Source of the DNA: Podocnemis expansa
Taxonomy: Eukaryota; Chordata; Testudines; Podocnemididae
Length of the DNA: 64,000 nucleotides
Assembly: GCA_007922195.1 (NCBI GenBank)
Contig: ML682233.1
Coordinates: 198,749-262,748 of the forward strand
Direction: 5' to 3'
Part shown: piece by piece, positions 8,860 to 26,839 of the stretch
How positions within the stretch are numbered: the stretch's first letter is position 1
Layout of the letters: each line of letters opens with the position of its first letter
Translations under genes and position numbers: made by a program
Notes under the pieces: generated by a model
The model's database searches: none
Seen by the model: the letters and a program-made list of their open reading frames with translations, nothing else
What the model was told of the DNA's origin: nothing

Positions 8860-11800
8860 GTAAGGGATTTCTTTGCCCTCGGTTTCTAAAAAGCCACATA
8901 ATCAGCACTGTCAAATCTGGTCAGGTTCCTCCTTGGGCCATTAGATTGTGTGGAATCGTTCCCATAATCTACAGCCGCAGTGTGAGACAGATTTAGGTCA
9001 CCGTGCCTCCCACCAGTGGGACTGGGGTTTCCTAACCTAGTGGAAATGCTAACTCATTCCTATCTGTCAGGCTTTCAAGTGAGTAGAAGCTGTGTATTGT
9101 CCAGACTTTCTTGTTTCTCGCTCACACTCAAAAGCCCTGTCCATCTCTCTTCCTGGGACTACCTCCAGCTATGAAGACAGACTCAGACTCCGCAGGTTTA
9201 GAAAAATTATATTTAAAAAAAGAAAAATAATCCCAAGGGAGATTCAACTCTGTGATTCTCCCACGAAAGCTCATGCAACAACAAATCTGTTAGTCTTTAA
9301 GTGCCACGTGACTCCTTCCTTGTTTTGCTGAGCTGGACTAACTCGGCTGCCCCTCCAGAACAATCACCGACATGCAAATAGAAAGTAGAACACAGTTTAT
9401 AATGAACAGATTACTTAACTAACATCCAGACAAAACGATATACCCTGAGTTAAAAAGAGAGTCATATAGACAGGCTTACAGCACAATCAGCAGTGGGGGA
9501 CCCCTTTGTGACCCCAGGCTTCAACTGGGGAAGGAGTGATGTCCTCTGAGGCACCCATCAAGGTCCTATGGTGAAATCCAGTGAGGCCTGGGAAAGGGCT
9601 TATTGCTATAGCCCAGGTGTGGCCAAACTGTGGCTCAGGAGCCACATGTGGCTCTTGAATGAAAAATTGTGGATCCTGGAAGAATGTCAGCAAATCAATT
9701 CAGGAAAACAGCTCCAGCCTAGGAGTTCACGAGGGGGTCGGGATGGTGAGGAGAAGTGTGGCATGGTCAGGATTTTAAAAGAACTCGCCACTAGCCACCA
9801 GTCTTCTACACTGAGCAGCAGCTAAGTTTTTACTGTATAGGCCTAATTTTCAATTATTAGAATCTGACATTAGTAGGATCAATATTTGTTCTCTTTTTAT
9901 GATAAAATTAAAGTGTGCAATGAATTTTAAACTTAGTAATTTTTCAGTAGGTAAAAGTATATGGCAATAGGCCTCAGTTCGGCTCTTGAAGGTTTAATAA
10001 TCAACTTGTGTGGCTCTTGAATTCCGTAAATTTGGCCACCCCTTCCTATAGCTGCTTACTCACAGGGAGGGATGATCAGACGTCTCCTGGTTCATGGAGA
10101 CTGCTGCTGACGGGCCTTGATTGCTGCTAGCAAAGACCTAACAGCCCCTTAAAGACTATAACTTTTATTGTCACTTGAGCACTTGGTTTGCTACATAGTC
10201 TGGCAGGGAGTGATAATGTGCCGGGAGGGGGGGACCTCCAGTATCCAGTATAGTAATACCATCACAAAATCTTCCATTTGCACTACAAAAAGTTTTTCAG
10301 AAGAGACAACTGTAATGAAAGACACTGAAAGGGAAAAACCAAGTAGTTTACATTGGTTATCTTTCTGGTAAGAGACGTTTTAATTCATTTAAACATATTT
10401 GTTTGTCAAAGGTTGGATGGCCAGTGTGGAGAAAGTAATGTCATGGTTACAATTTTACTGGACAATGGAATTTTTGCAAATGTAGTTGAGTGGATTAAAA
10501 CTTATCCTACAACAATGCAAACACGTGAAATATTTGTTTATTCTCTTTCAGTGCATTTCTTTAAGTTAATCTCTTCTGAAAAACTTATTCATTTTGTTCT
10601 TCAATGGAAAAAAAAAAAGAAAAATTGAAGAATAAAGCAAATTTGAGGACTCCCTTGGAACAGCAGTTTTACTGAAACCAATGAATGTTTCACCATCTGC
10701 TTGAAAAGGGTGGGAAAAACACAAGAAATAAAAACATTCTCGCAAAGAAAGTTCCAAAGGGGCAGCCATGTTAGGCTAGTTCAATATAACGGACATGGAA
10801 TTCTGTAGAACTGAAAGACTAAGAATTTTTTTGTATTATTTGTTGAGCATTCATGGGAGAAAAATCCCACTTTTCTCCTACAAAAGCTGATGCAATAAAT
10901 AAATGTATTAGTATTTAAGTGCCACAGGCTCCATTTTATTATAAAGAAATTTGTTAGTTCTTAAAAATTCAACCAGATACTTTGTTTGTTTGATTTTCTC
11001 AGATAGGCCCGACGTAGATAGAAAGGCAGTCTAAAGAGGCAGGGTTTTAACTCCACAGTTGTGTTTATATCAGCAAGGCCCCAGAAAGTGCAAATCCTGG
11101 AATCTCATAGTGGGGACATCACAATTCCCTCCACCTTCCCACATCTCTGCTTTCCCAAAAGGACTCCGAGACCATGTTGCTCTCTTGGATTCCATGTTCC
11201 TTCAGCACAGCCTGGTGACAGGTTTATGAAACGATCTGTGTGGCCAGTAAGCTGCCAATGCTCTGACCCCACTGACCTTCTCCTATTTCTCCCCCAAGCT
11301 GGATTTTCCATTCCCAAACCTGACCTGATTGCCTGGCTTGAGAGAGGGCAGGAGCCGTGGGTTCCCGATCTGCAGCCCTGCGAGAAAAGGCAGATCTGGA
11401 GAGGCAGCCGCACAGGTGAGCACAGACACAGAACAAGCTGAAAAAGGAAGGAAAAAGTTGAGGATCCCAAAAAGGTGGTGAGAGCAAGTGTCCTCAGTTC
11501 CTCCTTGTTTCACCCAGGTCCTGGTGGGGGGTTAGTAGCCCCACCCGTCCTCTTAGCTGCAGGAATTTCCTTCCCAGCTCACTGCACTATGAATGGCTGG
11601 GTGGGATGTGGAGGAAGAATCTGATGGCTCAGTCTTCTCACACTCAGTATGTTGTGTTTTCTCTTTGTGGTACTCCTCCTTCTCCCTGACACAAGGACTT
11701 ATCTCTCTCCAATCAGGTGACGAGAGAGCAAATGACAGTGAGGAGAGAAATCGATATCAGATTGGTCCTGGGGAAATGGAGTCACAGGGAAACTTTTTGA

Positions 11801-13650
11801 GAAGAGCTCATGGGAAATGTTTCCAGCGCTTAGAACAGAGAGAAGAGAGGAGAAATCAGCAAAGGTCAAAACCGGTTCTGGGAAACAACCCAAGGAAGAA
11901 AGCAAACGAATCTGTTAAATTTGGAGGAGGATTCACTGAAACCACAGCGCAGCAGACAAATTGCAAGGAACCTTATCAGTCCTGTGAGGGCGGGGAACAA
12001 TTGATACTGAGGTCACCCCTATTTACATCTCAGACAGAATGGGTAGGAGAAACACCCCTTCAGCACTTTGACCATTTGGGAGAAATCTCAAGAAACAGAA
12101 CAGGGTTTGCTAAGCATCAGAGCAGGGACCCGGGTGAGAAAATATTTCAGTGCTTAGACTGTGGGAAGAGTTTCCTTTCGAGGTCAAACCTAACTAGGCA
12201 TAGAAGAATCCACAGAGAAGAGAAACCATATAAGTGCTTGGACTGTGAGAAAAGTTTCATCAAGAAATCACGTCTTGTTGTACACCAAAGAGTCCACACA
12301 GGAGAGAGACCCCATAAGTGCCTGAAGTGTGGGAAAAGTTTTGCACAGAAATCATCCCTTATTTCACATGAGGCAGTCCACACAGGAGAGAGACCACATA
12401 AGTGCTTGGAGTGTGAGAAATGTTTCACATGGAAATCACAGCTTGTCGTACATCAAAGAGTCCACACAGGAGAGAGACCACATACGTGCCTGTGCTGTGG
12501 AAAAAGTTTTGCACAGAAATCATCCCTCATTTTACATGAGGCAGTCCACACAGGAGAGAGACCCCATAAGTGCTTGGAGTGTGGGAAAAGCTTCATCCAG
12601 CTAACTCAACTTGTTAAACATGAGGCAGTCCACACAGGAGAGAGAAAACATACGTGCCGGGACTGTGGGAAAAGTTTCATGTGGCAGCGAAGCCTTAGTA
12701 GACATCTGGGAGTCCACACAGGAAAGAGACCACTCAAGTGCTTGGAGTTTGGGAAGAGTTTTATAGTGCAATCAGATCTTTCACATCAAAAAGTCCACAC
12801 ACAGGAGAGACCCCATAAGTGCTTGGAGTGTGGAAAAAGTTTTACCCGGCAAACACTACTTATTTCACATCAGACAATCCACACAGGAGAGAGAAAATAT
12901 AAGTGCCAGGACTGTGGGAAGAGTTACATATGGCAGTCAAACCTTATTAGACATCAGGCAGTCCACTCAGGAAAGAGATGGCATAAGTGCTTGGAGTGTG
13001 GAAAAAGTTTTACCGGGCAAACACAACTTATGTCACATCAGGCAATCCACACAGGAGAGGGAAAATATAAGTGCCAGGACTGTGGGAAAAGTTACATATG
13101 GCAGTCAAAGCTTATTAGACATCAGGCAGTCCACACAGGAAAAAGATCGCATAAGTGCTTGCAGTGTGGGAAATGTTTCAAACTACAGTCATACCTTATT
13201 AAACATAAATCAGTCCACAACAGAGAGAGACCGTATAAGTGCTGGAACTGTGAGAAAAGTTTCATCCAGAAATCACACCTTGTTGCACATCAGACCATCC
13301 ACACAGGAGAGAGACCTCATAAATGCCTGCACTGTGGAAGAAGTTTTGCACAGAAGTCATACCTTATTGCACATGAGGTAGTCCACACAGGAGAGAGACC
13401 ACATAAGTGCTTGGAGTGTGGTGAAAATTTCATGTGGCGAACACAACTTGCTACACATCAGGCAGTCCACAGAGGGGAGAGAAAACATAAATGCTTGGAG
13501 TGTGGGAAAAGTTTCATATTTCAATCGTACCTTCTTTCACATCAAAAAGTGCACACACGGGAGAAACCCTATAAATGCTTGGAGTGTGGGGAAAGCTTCA
13601 TCTGGCGAGCACAACTTGTTAAACATCAAGCAGTCCACGCAGGAGAGTGA
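8733..13650 (+). CDS. KRAB zinc finger protein, unit 1 (18 fingers)
   Basis: Presumed nuclear DNA-binding transcriptional repressor. Coding exons are 8733-8859 (KRAB-A), 11299-11415 (KRAB-B) and 11717-13650 (fingers), all with AG/GT junctions in consistent phase, giving 725 residues if translation starts at the ATG opening KRAB-A. The finger exon has a linker of about 135 residues and then 18 C2H2 fingers joined mostly by TGERP linkers. Finger 8 is broken (CLEF for CxxC, with one residue missing between its helix and first His). The small MAVVE-type ATG exon of units 2 and 3 is absent; a retroviral remnant lies in its place. The array is one of the two most intact in the cluster. Its DNA target is not known, and it may be a transcribed gene or a pseudogene with an open frame. 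Confidence 0.75.
8860..11298 (+). other. Unit 1 intron between KRAB-A and KRAB-B
   Basis: The intron contains a diverged foldback-family fragment (about 9180-9345), a 432-bp hAT element (9614-10045) and another old foldback-like stretch (about 10757-10935). The rest aligns by eye with the matching introns of units 2-4, and no gene is seen. Confidence 0.6.
9606..10053 (+). mobile_element. Short non-autonomous hAT element with 8-bp target duplication
   Basis: The element 9614-10045 begins CAGGTGTGGCCAAA and ends TTTGGCCACCCCTTC, imperfect terminal inverted repeats. It is flanked by CTATAGCC (9606-9613) and CTATAGCT (10046-10053). Units 2-4 lack it and keep a single target. It carries paired GTGGCTC words near each end and no transposase. 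Confidence 0.85.
11299..11415 (+). CDS. Unit 1 KRAB-B exon
   Basis: The 117-bp exon (acceptor CCCCCAAG, donor GTGAGC) encodes [20 protein letters not shown] then WVPDLQ, the standard KRAB-B signature. It joins KRAB-A and the finger exon in phase. Confidence 0.85.
11717..13650 (+). CDS. Unit 1 zinc finger exon
   Basis: The exon begins after CTCCAATCAG and encodes [10 protein letters not shown], a charged linker with NQQRSKPV and a Thr/Gln-rich segment, then 18 fingers from about 12136 to the TGA at 13648. The 84-bp finger period is regular except at finger 8 (about 12735-12815). In two fingers the first residue of the linker is changed (SGKRW, NRERP). The opening ATG of the longest frame (11593) lies in the intron and is not the start. 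Confidence 0.85.
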
Positions 13651-14500
13651 CCCCAAAAATGCTTGGATTGTGGGGAAAGTTTCATACTGTGATCATACCT
13701 TATTTTGCATCAGACAGTTCACACTGGAGAGCTCCTATAGGTGCTAGGACCATGGAAAATGATACCCAGACAGCTGAGAGCTTAATAACATCAGCCCATC
13801 TGTGCAAGACAAAACTCATAAATTCTGGGACTATAACAAACGTGTCACAGATAGGTGAGGACTTACTGCACATCTGACAGCCCTCACAAGAGAGGGAGCC
13901 CCGTAAGTGCTTGGAGAGTGGGAAGGGTTTCAAACCATGATCACACCCTGGTAAATGTAAGGAAGCCCCCAGAGGGGACAGATTGCAGGAGTGCCTTGAC
14001 TCTGGGATAAGTTTTATAAAATGATCCCGTCTGATAAAACATGAGACAACGCACCCAAGAGAGAGATGCAGTAAGTGGTTAGACTGGAGCAAAGCCTTTA
14101 AACAGAGGTCATGCCTTATTATACACCCATAAATTCAGACAGGAGGGAGGCCCCATAAGTGCCTGGATTCTTGGAAGAATTTCAAACAACGACCACACCT
14201 TATTATACATGAGTGAATCCCCACAGGAGGAAAACTACATAAGTGCTCGGGCTGGGAAGAGTTTCAGATGAAGTTCTTACATCATTAAATGTGAGAGAAA
14301 CCCCAGATGTGTGGGAACCTTATAAATAGCTTGACTTCTGGTAACCATTCTACCCACCTCATGCATTAGCAATCTACACAACACAGCCCTTGAATGTGGT
14401 GGAAAGTTGAGTGGATCTTCCCATGGTATCAAACATCAGCAAATCCACACAAGGAAGAAACCTCTGAGAGGTTCTCCATCTGAAAACTCTTCTGGGTGGA
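13651..14500 (+). pseudogene. Decayed zinc fingers and 3' sequence of unit 1
   Basis: After the stop, phrases such as AAATGCTTGGATTGTGGGG, AAGTGCCTGGATTCTTGG and CATCAGACAGTTCACAC continue at near 84-bp spacing but with stops and frameshifts to about 14470. The ancestral array was therefore longer. Units 3 and 4 have the same decayed tail, so most of the decay predates the duplication. Confidence 0.7.
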
Positions 14501-16919
14501 GCTGAGAGCAGACAGGACAGGAGGTACTCATCCACCCAGGAGGGAAATTCTGTCTTTTCCCCAGCCAGGACTGGACATAGTAAAAATATCCATCTCCTAA
14601 TTCCAATTCATCAGGGGCATTTAGTGTTCAAGGATCCAGCTGTCCATCATTGGGCTGAGCATACTGAAGCAGGCTGCAATCAGTTTCCTCATGGTCCTGT
14701 GGCTCCGCCGGGTCCAAGCAAATCCCTAGACCAGCGTGGATCAGCCCCACCTCCCTGCTGTGGGCCTGGGTGCTGAGCAGATGGGCCACAGTTAGTGAAG
14801 GGAGAGAGACAAAATCCTCCAGCCATTGCCCCTGCTTGGTTGAAACTCTCCTCCTCTTCTCCTTCTTGTGTCTGATGGGCTCCCTCTGCCATGGAGATGA
14901 GGAGGACACCACTGTGGCTAGTCTCCACATTCACTCTGGACGCCTTTATCTTCCACCAGCCCTTGGGCTGGGCTCCCCAGCTGACCTATAACTACTTGTG
15001 CGAGACTGAGCTTCCTTGGAGAATGGCAGCTCCATTGCTCCTGTCCCCTGGCGCTGGATTCTGGTGGGCGACGTGTGGAGGGACTGGGAGCACTGGTTTG
15101 GGGCAGGAAGCTGGAGGTGAAGTGGTCGGGGTTGGAGAGCTGTGGGCTGGGATCCAGAGTATTTAGGGCTCCTGGACTAAGTAGAGAAGAGAGCTGACGA
15201 GTGGAGAGATGCTGGACTAGACTAACACGGATGCCCCTTTGGAAATTGGGGAGATGTTGCCTGTTGTCACTCGTCTCCTCCACCCCTTCTCCCTGCCCCT
15301 CTGCTTTCAGAGAGACATATGCCACAGGCGCTTTCCTAGGAGGCCTAGTGATTCCCACCCCGGCCTCAGTCATATCATCCTTCCAGTCACCGTCTATGTG
15401 GAGAAAATGGTCAAGATGAGCAAATGACAAATCAAAATAACAGACTCAAGCTTTGTAGAGAAACTACAGATTTGAAATTTGTAAGCAATTTTGACTGTGA
15501 ACTCCAGGCTCAATAAGGACTATGGTTTTTAAACTTATTACCACTGGTGATTTGACCTCACCTTCCTCCATTCTCTTCTCCACTGTTCAAATGTAACCTA
15601 CTGCACTGATCTGCTGTAAGTCTGACCTGATCCTATGACTTAGACTTTCCTGCATATATTTTCCTCCCATTCTGGAAGTTCCCTCGTCTTAAAAGCATCT
15701 GAAGAAGTGGGATTTTCTCCCAGAGAAGCTGATGTAAGAAATAAATATTTTAGTCGATAAGCGCCACAGGACTCCTTGTTTGTTTTACTGAACTGGACTG
15801 ACCCAGGTACCCCACTGGAACTTTTTCTGAGATAAAAGTCTGTTTCCAGCAGCTGCCAGGTGGATAAGCGATAAGAAGTCCTGGAAGGCGATGTCCCATG
15901 GGGCTGCTTAGGGAAGCTTTAAGTACATTGTCCTTCAAAGCCTGATGGCTAGGAATTCCAAGGGGCAGGGACATCACTGGACATCAGTCCACAGGCTCTG
16001 TGTCCTAAATTTATTATGTAGACCTCCGAGCGGAGCCTTGACAGGGGCAATTCCTTAGGACCTGGGACCTCTTGGGGCCTTTTAAAGTCTCCTGCAGCCT
16101 CCCCAGGCCCCCCGTAGGAGCAGCGTTGGGAAATTTAGAACTGCACTTGTGGCCCCTGGCCTGGCCAAGGAACAGTTCTGGTGTCTCGTAGCCATGGGAT
16201 CGGTCCCTTGACATCCAATGAGGGTAAATAGTGTGGGGTGAAGCCCAGGCGGTTCTGGTGATGGCCAGGCTCAGAGCCAGGGCTTGGGAGTGAAAGGCTG
16301 GCCACCAAGCTTGCAGAGCTGTGTGAGAGGCTGTTTGTGGGAGGATGGGGGATACAGCTATATGGGAGACTGAGGTGCGGGAGCGAGACGTAGCCAGGCT
16401 GCAGGGCTATATCTACAGTGGGGCCATAGGGGAAGAGTCCCAGGTGCCCTAGAGCAGCTCAGTGGAGTTGCTCTGTTAAAGGGGTGGCTTTGCGGTGCTA
16501 ACTTTAAGCGCCACTAATGGGAAGATGTGTGTTCTGATCGGAACGCAGCCCCAACGGCAAAACGTGGTATTATGGCTCTGCCAGGTTGCCTCCATCTGGC
16601 CACACTGCTCCCCACGCTCCCCTGTCCTGCCATTCCTCTGATCCCCCACTGGCCACACCAGACTTTGCACCACCCCATGCCACCTTACACTGTATCACTG
16701 CCATCCATTTTCCACTCCCTGACTTCTCCCCCACTGCCACTCAAGTGGGTGTCCCCACGTACTACAAGAAAGTCTCTGGGGGGGCTTCATGATTTTTAAG
16801 TTTGAGAACCACTGCGTCTTTGGGGGGTCAGCAGCATCTCTAGTGAGTGTCGGCAGGTTGGCATCTTTTAGCTGGGCATGAGGTCGCCTGCCAGGTGGGC
16901 ACCCAGGCATCATTCATCA
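14501..16919 (+). other. Unit 1 3' flank, no gene recognised
   Basis: The sequence is shared with the 3' flanks of units 2-4 and includes an old foldback-family stretch at about 15655-15815 (AAGTGGGATTTTCTCCCAGA and GCGCCACAGGACTCC). Frames here are short and not conserved between units. Any 3' UTR of the zinc finger gene would start here. Confidence 0.5.
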
Positions 16920-17060
16920 GTCCAGTGCTTGGGGGCCTGAGCTTGTTGGCCACTGCAGTGAGTAGCAGCTGCTGTGAAAGGTCATTTGGGGTTTTAAGAC
17001 GTCCACACACCTGGCAGAACGAGACAGGACTAGAGGGTTTTGCAGCATTTTCAACTGAAA
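16920..17060 (+). pseudogene. hAT transposase C-terminal remnant, unit 1
   Basis: The frame contains LATAVSSSCCERSFGVLRR and then HTWQNETGLEGF. This resembles the hAT dimerisation region (V-S-S-x-x-C-E-R-S-F-S-x-L-R-R ... T-x-L-R-N). A related copy lies at 28920-29045 in unit 2. It is too short and decayed to function. Confidence 0.5.
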
Positions 17061-17998
17061 AAAATTCTGTGAAATTTCTGCCAGAAGATGCCGCCATTGA
17101 TGCTTCTCAAAGGTGCATGACAGGAGGTGACACCAAGGGTTCCTGATAACAGAGGAAAGGTGAGGAGCTGTTTCTGGTTTTCACAAATCTTGGTTTCCCA
17201 AACAAGTGAAAAGCTGTTGTGAACATCACAATTATCCAAAGGTTGCTGTAGGGAGGGGGCTATTCGGAAATTGTGTGTAGGTAGGAAGAGTCACGGAGTT
17301 TAGAAACTGGTCTTTATCTCTTCACTGTTTAAATGCACTCCATGTACGGTAAGTAGTTTCTTTGTGTAAGGGAGCTTCCAGGAGAGAAGTGCTACCTTCA
17401 GACCATATCCGTGGAGAATTTGCCTGGTGCATCCAAACTTGAGACTCTGCCTGAGCGGGGGCAGGTTTGGGGCCTCTCCTGCTATTGTTTATCCTATGTA
17501 GCAATGCCCCTGCGCAAGGGAGAAGCTTGTTTATGCTGCCCCATTGTCAGCCCTTTTTATTTTTTAACATGAACTTGAGTTGTTTTGACAGGCAGTGGTT
17601 AATGCAGGATTTGATGGTCCCCAGAACCCTCCTAATCTCTGGGTCCCTTTCCCATGTTGTCTGGGGCCCCTTCGTGTAGGTGCATGCCCCAGACCAGGTA
17701 GGCATTTGCAACCACTTCTCAGTGCATCGCCTATTGCTCCATAAAAATTTTTAAATTTTATATGGCATTTACGTTTATATCAATTATTATCACAAACCAG
17801 CAACCACTTTTTAGCACAAGAAGCATTGTGAATAACTATCGTAAATCAATCGTGAGCTATAATTGACACGCAGGCTCATGAATCGCAACAAGTTTTGCTT
17901 GAAGCTAATTTCAACCCAAACCGTCTATAAAATCAATTAACATTTTTCCATTGTCCGCCACATTTGTTTTACTATTGCACCTTCATCTTGAAGACCTG
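17061..17998 (+). other. Spacer between units 1 and 2, no gene recognised
   Basis: AT-rich sequence that matches 29046-29990 after unit 2. No conserved coding frame or named repeat. Confidence 0.45.
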
Positions 17999-18000
17999 GT

Positions 18001-18197
18001 TTTCTTGAGAGAAAAAAACAACAAGCAGTTGTGTGGCACTTTAAGACTAACAGATTTATTTTTTGCATGAGCTTTCGTGCAAAAAAACCGAAAAATAAAA
18101 AAATAAATCTGTTAGTCTTAAAGTGCCACACAACTGCTTGTTGTTTTTTTACTGGACTAGACTAACACGGCTATCCCTTTGGAAACTTTCTTGAGAG
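18001..18197. mobile_element. Foldback retroelement (inverted dimer) with 11-bp target duplication
   Basis: The insertion 18012-18186 is flanked by TTTCTTGAGAG (18001-18011 and 18187-18197); the unit 2/3 spacer has one copy of the site. Two inverted arms beginning AAAACAACAAGCAGTTGTG run from about 18012 to 18150. A one-sided tail of about 36 bp ends CTATCCCTTTGGAAAC. Family details are under 40297-40733. Confidence 0.8.
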
Positions 18198-18419
18198 ACC
18201 CTGAGTGCTAATTGCTGCTCTGAGGAGTAAAATACCCAGGATTTGATAGACTTTGAAGGTTGCACAGTGCAAATAGGGGCCTGTCAGATTTGTGGGGCCC
18301 AGGAATGGTGGTTTTTTCTAGGCCAGGGCAGGGAGGCTGGGGTGGATCCAGCCTTGGCTAGCACCCAGATGCAGCAGGGATGCAGCTGTGGGGCGAAGAT
18401 GGGGTCGGTGGGTCCCCGG

Positions 18420-18661
18420 ACTGTTTCATTGGTGGAGTCAGGGGGAGGGACCGGCCATCGGGCTCCGAGGTTCGGGGCAGCGCTGCTGAGCTCCGCAGTG
18501 CCTGTCTCTGATTGGCTGGCAACACAGCAGAGCTGAGCTGCGATTGGCTGGATTGGATCCTTTCTCCCTCCGGCTGGTGCAGGGCTCCGGCCTCTCTCCG
18601 CAGCAGCGCCCCAGGCAGAGAAGAGCCGGATGCGGCCCCGATCCAGGGTCTGGCGGCTAAG
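18420..18661 (+). promoter_or_regulatory. Unit 2 header: promoter and probable 5' non-coding exon
   Basis: Inverted CCAAT motifs (ATTGG at about 18429, 18510 and 18543) precede GC-rich sequence ending GGCTAAG before GTGGGA at 18662, a plausible donor. The conserved TATAAA is at 18888-18893. Homologous to the header of unit 1. Confidence 0.5.
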
Positions 18662-19240
18662 GTGGGACCCGGGTCTGCAGGGAGGGCGGGGATCGGGGCG
18701 TGTGTGCGGGGGGAGCTGGAGAGGGGCCGGGCTGGGGGTTTTGGGGGGGCTGTGCTATGGGGAGGGGGGATGCAGGGAGCAGGAGGGGATGGGGGGAGCT
18801 GTGGGGCTGGGGGACAAGGCTGGGGTGGGGGGAAGCTCTGAGCCCGAGCAGGGAGGGGGATTTGGCAGGGGAAGGAGACAGGCTGGGTATAAAGGGGGAG
18901 GGGGAGATGATGGTGCCACCCGCACCCCATGGGGTAGGATGCACTGGGGTGGGGGGGCTCCAGCAGCCACTGCAGTGTCCCTCCCCCCCCGTATGTGGTG
19001 AATAGGGGTGGGCAGGGAGCTGACCTGAGGCAATTCCTTGGCAAATATCTGGATACGCCCTTCCCTGCTCCCAAATTGTTGCATTCACACCCCTGGGGCA
19101 AGAACCGCTTCTCCCGGGGGGAGGCAGGTTGGGCAGGCACCCAAAGAGGCAGAAGTGAGGAGAGAGGGTCCCAGCGCCTCTCAGATCCCTTCCCTGCACC
19201 CCCTTGGCAGGCCAGTTGCTATAGGAAAATAGTTTGGAGC

Positions 19241-19380
19241 AGAGCCCTGCAAATATGCAGATATCCATGGATAGCCACGTTGTATCCATATCTGCACATA
19301 CAACACGGACATCCGTGGACGGTTATTGCAGATTCGTATAGGATACAGATCGACGTATTTGTATCTGTGCAGAGCTGTAG
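19241..19380 (+). repeat. ATCCGC-rich MITE-like repeat, unit 2 copy a
   Basis: Begins AGAGCCCTGCAAATATGC and ends TGTGCAGAGCTGTAG, with ATCC-rich sequence between. Same position as in the other headers. Confidence 0.55.
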
Positions 19381-20540
19381 TTCAGAGAACAGCCCCAGTC
19401 CAACCTCCAACCCATGCCCCCCACTATAAGCTCACAACACAGAGTATAACACGCCCCCAACAGAAAATTTTCCTCTGTGCTAGACCCGGCACACAAAAAC
19501 ATGAGGTCATGGAGCCCACATGCCCCATCTCTTTTAACTTGTGCCAGCTCCCACCCCACTGAGCCCACCACCCAAGGGCCAGGCCTACATTTGCACCTTC
19601 CGTTGTGCTTCCCACACCGGGCAGGAGGAGTGCCAGTGCTGTCCCCAGCTACCCCTGGCGGGTGGGCTCTATCTGTAAAACAGGGTGCAGAGATCGAAGT
19701 GTGATACTGTAGGGTTTGCTCTGCTAAATTGTCCCCCTGACCGTGCCCAGTATCCACTGCCTGTCCTTCCCAGCACCCTGGGACTGGAACTCATGGGGCA
19801 GCCTCACTTTCTCAGTGGCTCCCTTCTGCAGCTAACAGGAGGAGAGCAGAAGACCACTTTGAAAGACAGCCACCCCCAGGATGTTTTGGCCCCATGGTCA
19901 TTAGTTGGGAGTCACTGGGCTAGAGCACAGCACCACTCCACCCTGATTTCTGTTCACACCCTCCCCTCCACCCGACAGGGTGTGTGCTCCTCTTTCTTGC
20001 TAACCAACTGTGTAGCCCACCCATCCACTTTTCACCTGAAAGCCACTGCCCCAGCAGGAGCAGCCTCATGGCTGATGTGCACAGCAGGGAGGCCCAATTC
20101 CTAAACACCTCCATCTGAGCCATCAGTGAGAACAGGCTGAGCAGATGCCAGGGACGTTCCAATGGATTCAGCATATGGTCCTATGCTATGAGCTAGTTCC
20201 AAGGGATAACCCCTCTGACTGACTTTCCTGGTAACCGGATTAGGAGTTAGCAGAGAAAAGCCAACTGATCACTGCTGAAACCCTATGCTATGTGTTGGAA
20301 GAGGTCACGCCAAGTTGAAGTATCCGAGAGGGTCTAGATCTGCTCGTAGGGGCCTGGTCTGGGTAACAATAAATTAACAGATTCCTCCCACCATGGTTAA
20401 GTTGAGAGGCTGGGGGGAATTAGGATGTGAAATGAACTCAAACCTCTTCTGACACCTCCCCATTCTCTCTGCTCACTCTGACAGGCTGAAGAATCACATC
20501 CAGGCTTCACTCCAGATCTTCCCCAGGAGGAGGCAGGAAA

Positions 20541-26231
<5,691 letters not shown>

Positions 26232-26839
26232 AGGAGGACAGCGCAGGTGTGAGAAGATTCTGGCTGTTAACAGATGGCTCAGGCAGTGGTGTTACAAGGA
26301 GGGCTTTGGGATGTATGGGCTGTGGGAGGCGTTCATGGACAGAAGACTGTTTGCTTGGGATGGACGTCACCTGAGTAAGGAGAGAAACAGACTTCTTGGA
26401 GGGATGCTAGCTCAACTGATTAAGAGAGCTTTAAACTAGGGAGTGTGGGGAAATGGTTGGGAGATGCTCAGACAATCTCGACGCCTGATACTAGCATTGA
26501 GAGGCAGGAAACAATTCAGAAAAGACAAAGGTTAGGGAGGCAGTATGGATGTTAGAAAGGAGGGAAGCACAAATAGTGGTCTGATGGGCACTGTTGGCAG
26601 TAGTGAAAAAAGGCTACATCGGGTAGAGAATGAGCAAAGCTGAGCAGCAAAAGCTAAAATGTTTATATACCAATGCGAGAAGCCTAGTTAGTAAAATATA
26701 GGAAGTGGAACTACTGGTAGAGGAATTGAAACCGGATATTATAGGGATAACAGAAGCATGGTGGAATAGTAGTCAGGACTGGTGTACGGGCATTGAATGT
26801 GCTTTTTAGGAAAGACAGAGTAATGGCAAAGGTGGCGAT

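Noticed and set aside
11593..11716. In-frame ATG at 11593 as start of the unit 1 finger protein
   Set aside because: It lies in the intron before the AG acceptor at 11715-11716, and the KRAB exons join in phase downstream of it.
12329..13381. Frames rich in [18 protein letters not shown] repeats inside the finger exons
   Set aside because: These are out-of-frame readings of the 84-bp finger repeat and recur in every unit. The C2H2 frame is the coding one.
12136..13650. CRISPR-like array from regular 84-bp repeats
   Set aside because: The repeats are coding zinc fingers in a eukaryotic intron-containing gene.
14918..15430. 170-codon minus-strand frame in the unit 1 3' flank
   Set aside because: Not conserved in units 2-4, no motif, and it overlaps sequence shared as non-coding flank.
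18358..19289. Proline-rich minus-strand frames across the unit 2 header, and similar ones at 30368-31076, 41385-42311 and 51760-52737
   Set aside because: They overlap the promoter/non-coding exon and are rich in Pro because of G-runs on the other strand. The frames are not conserved between units.
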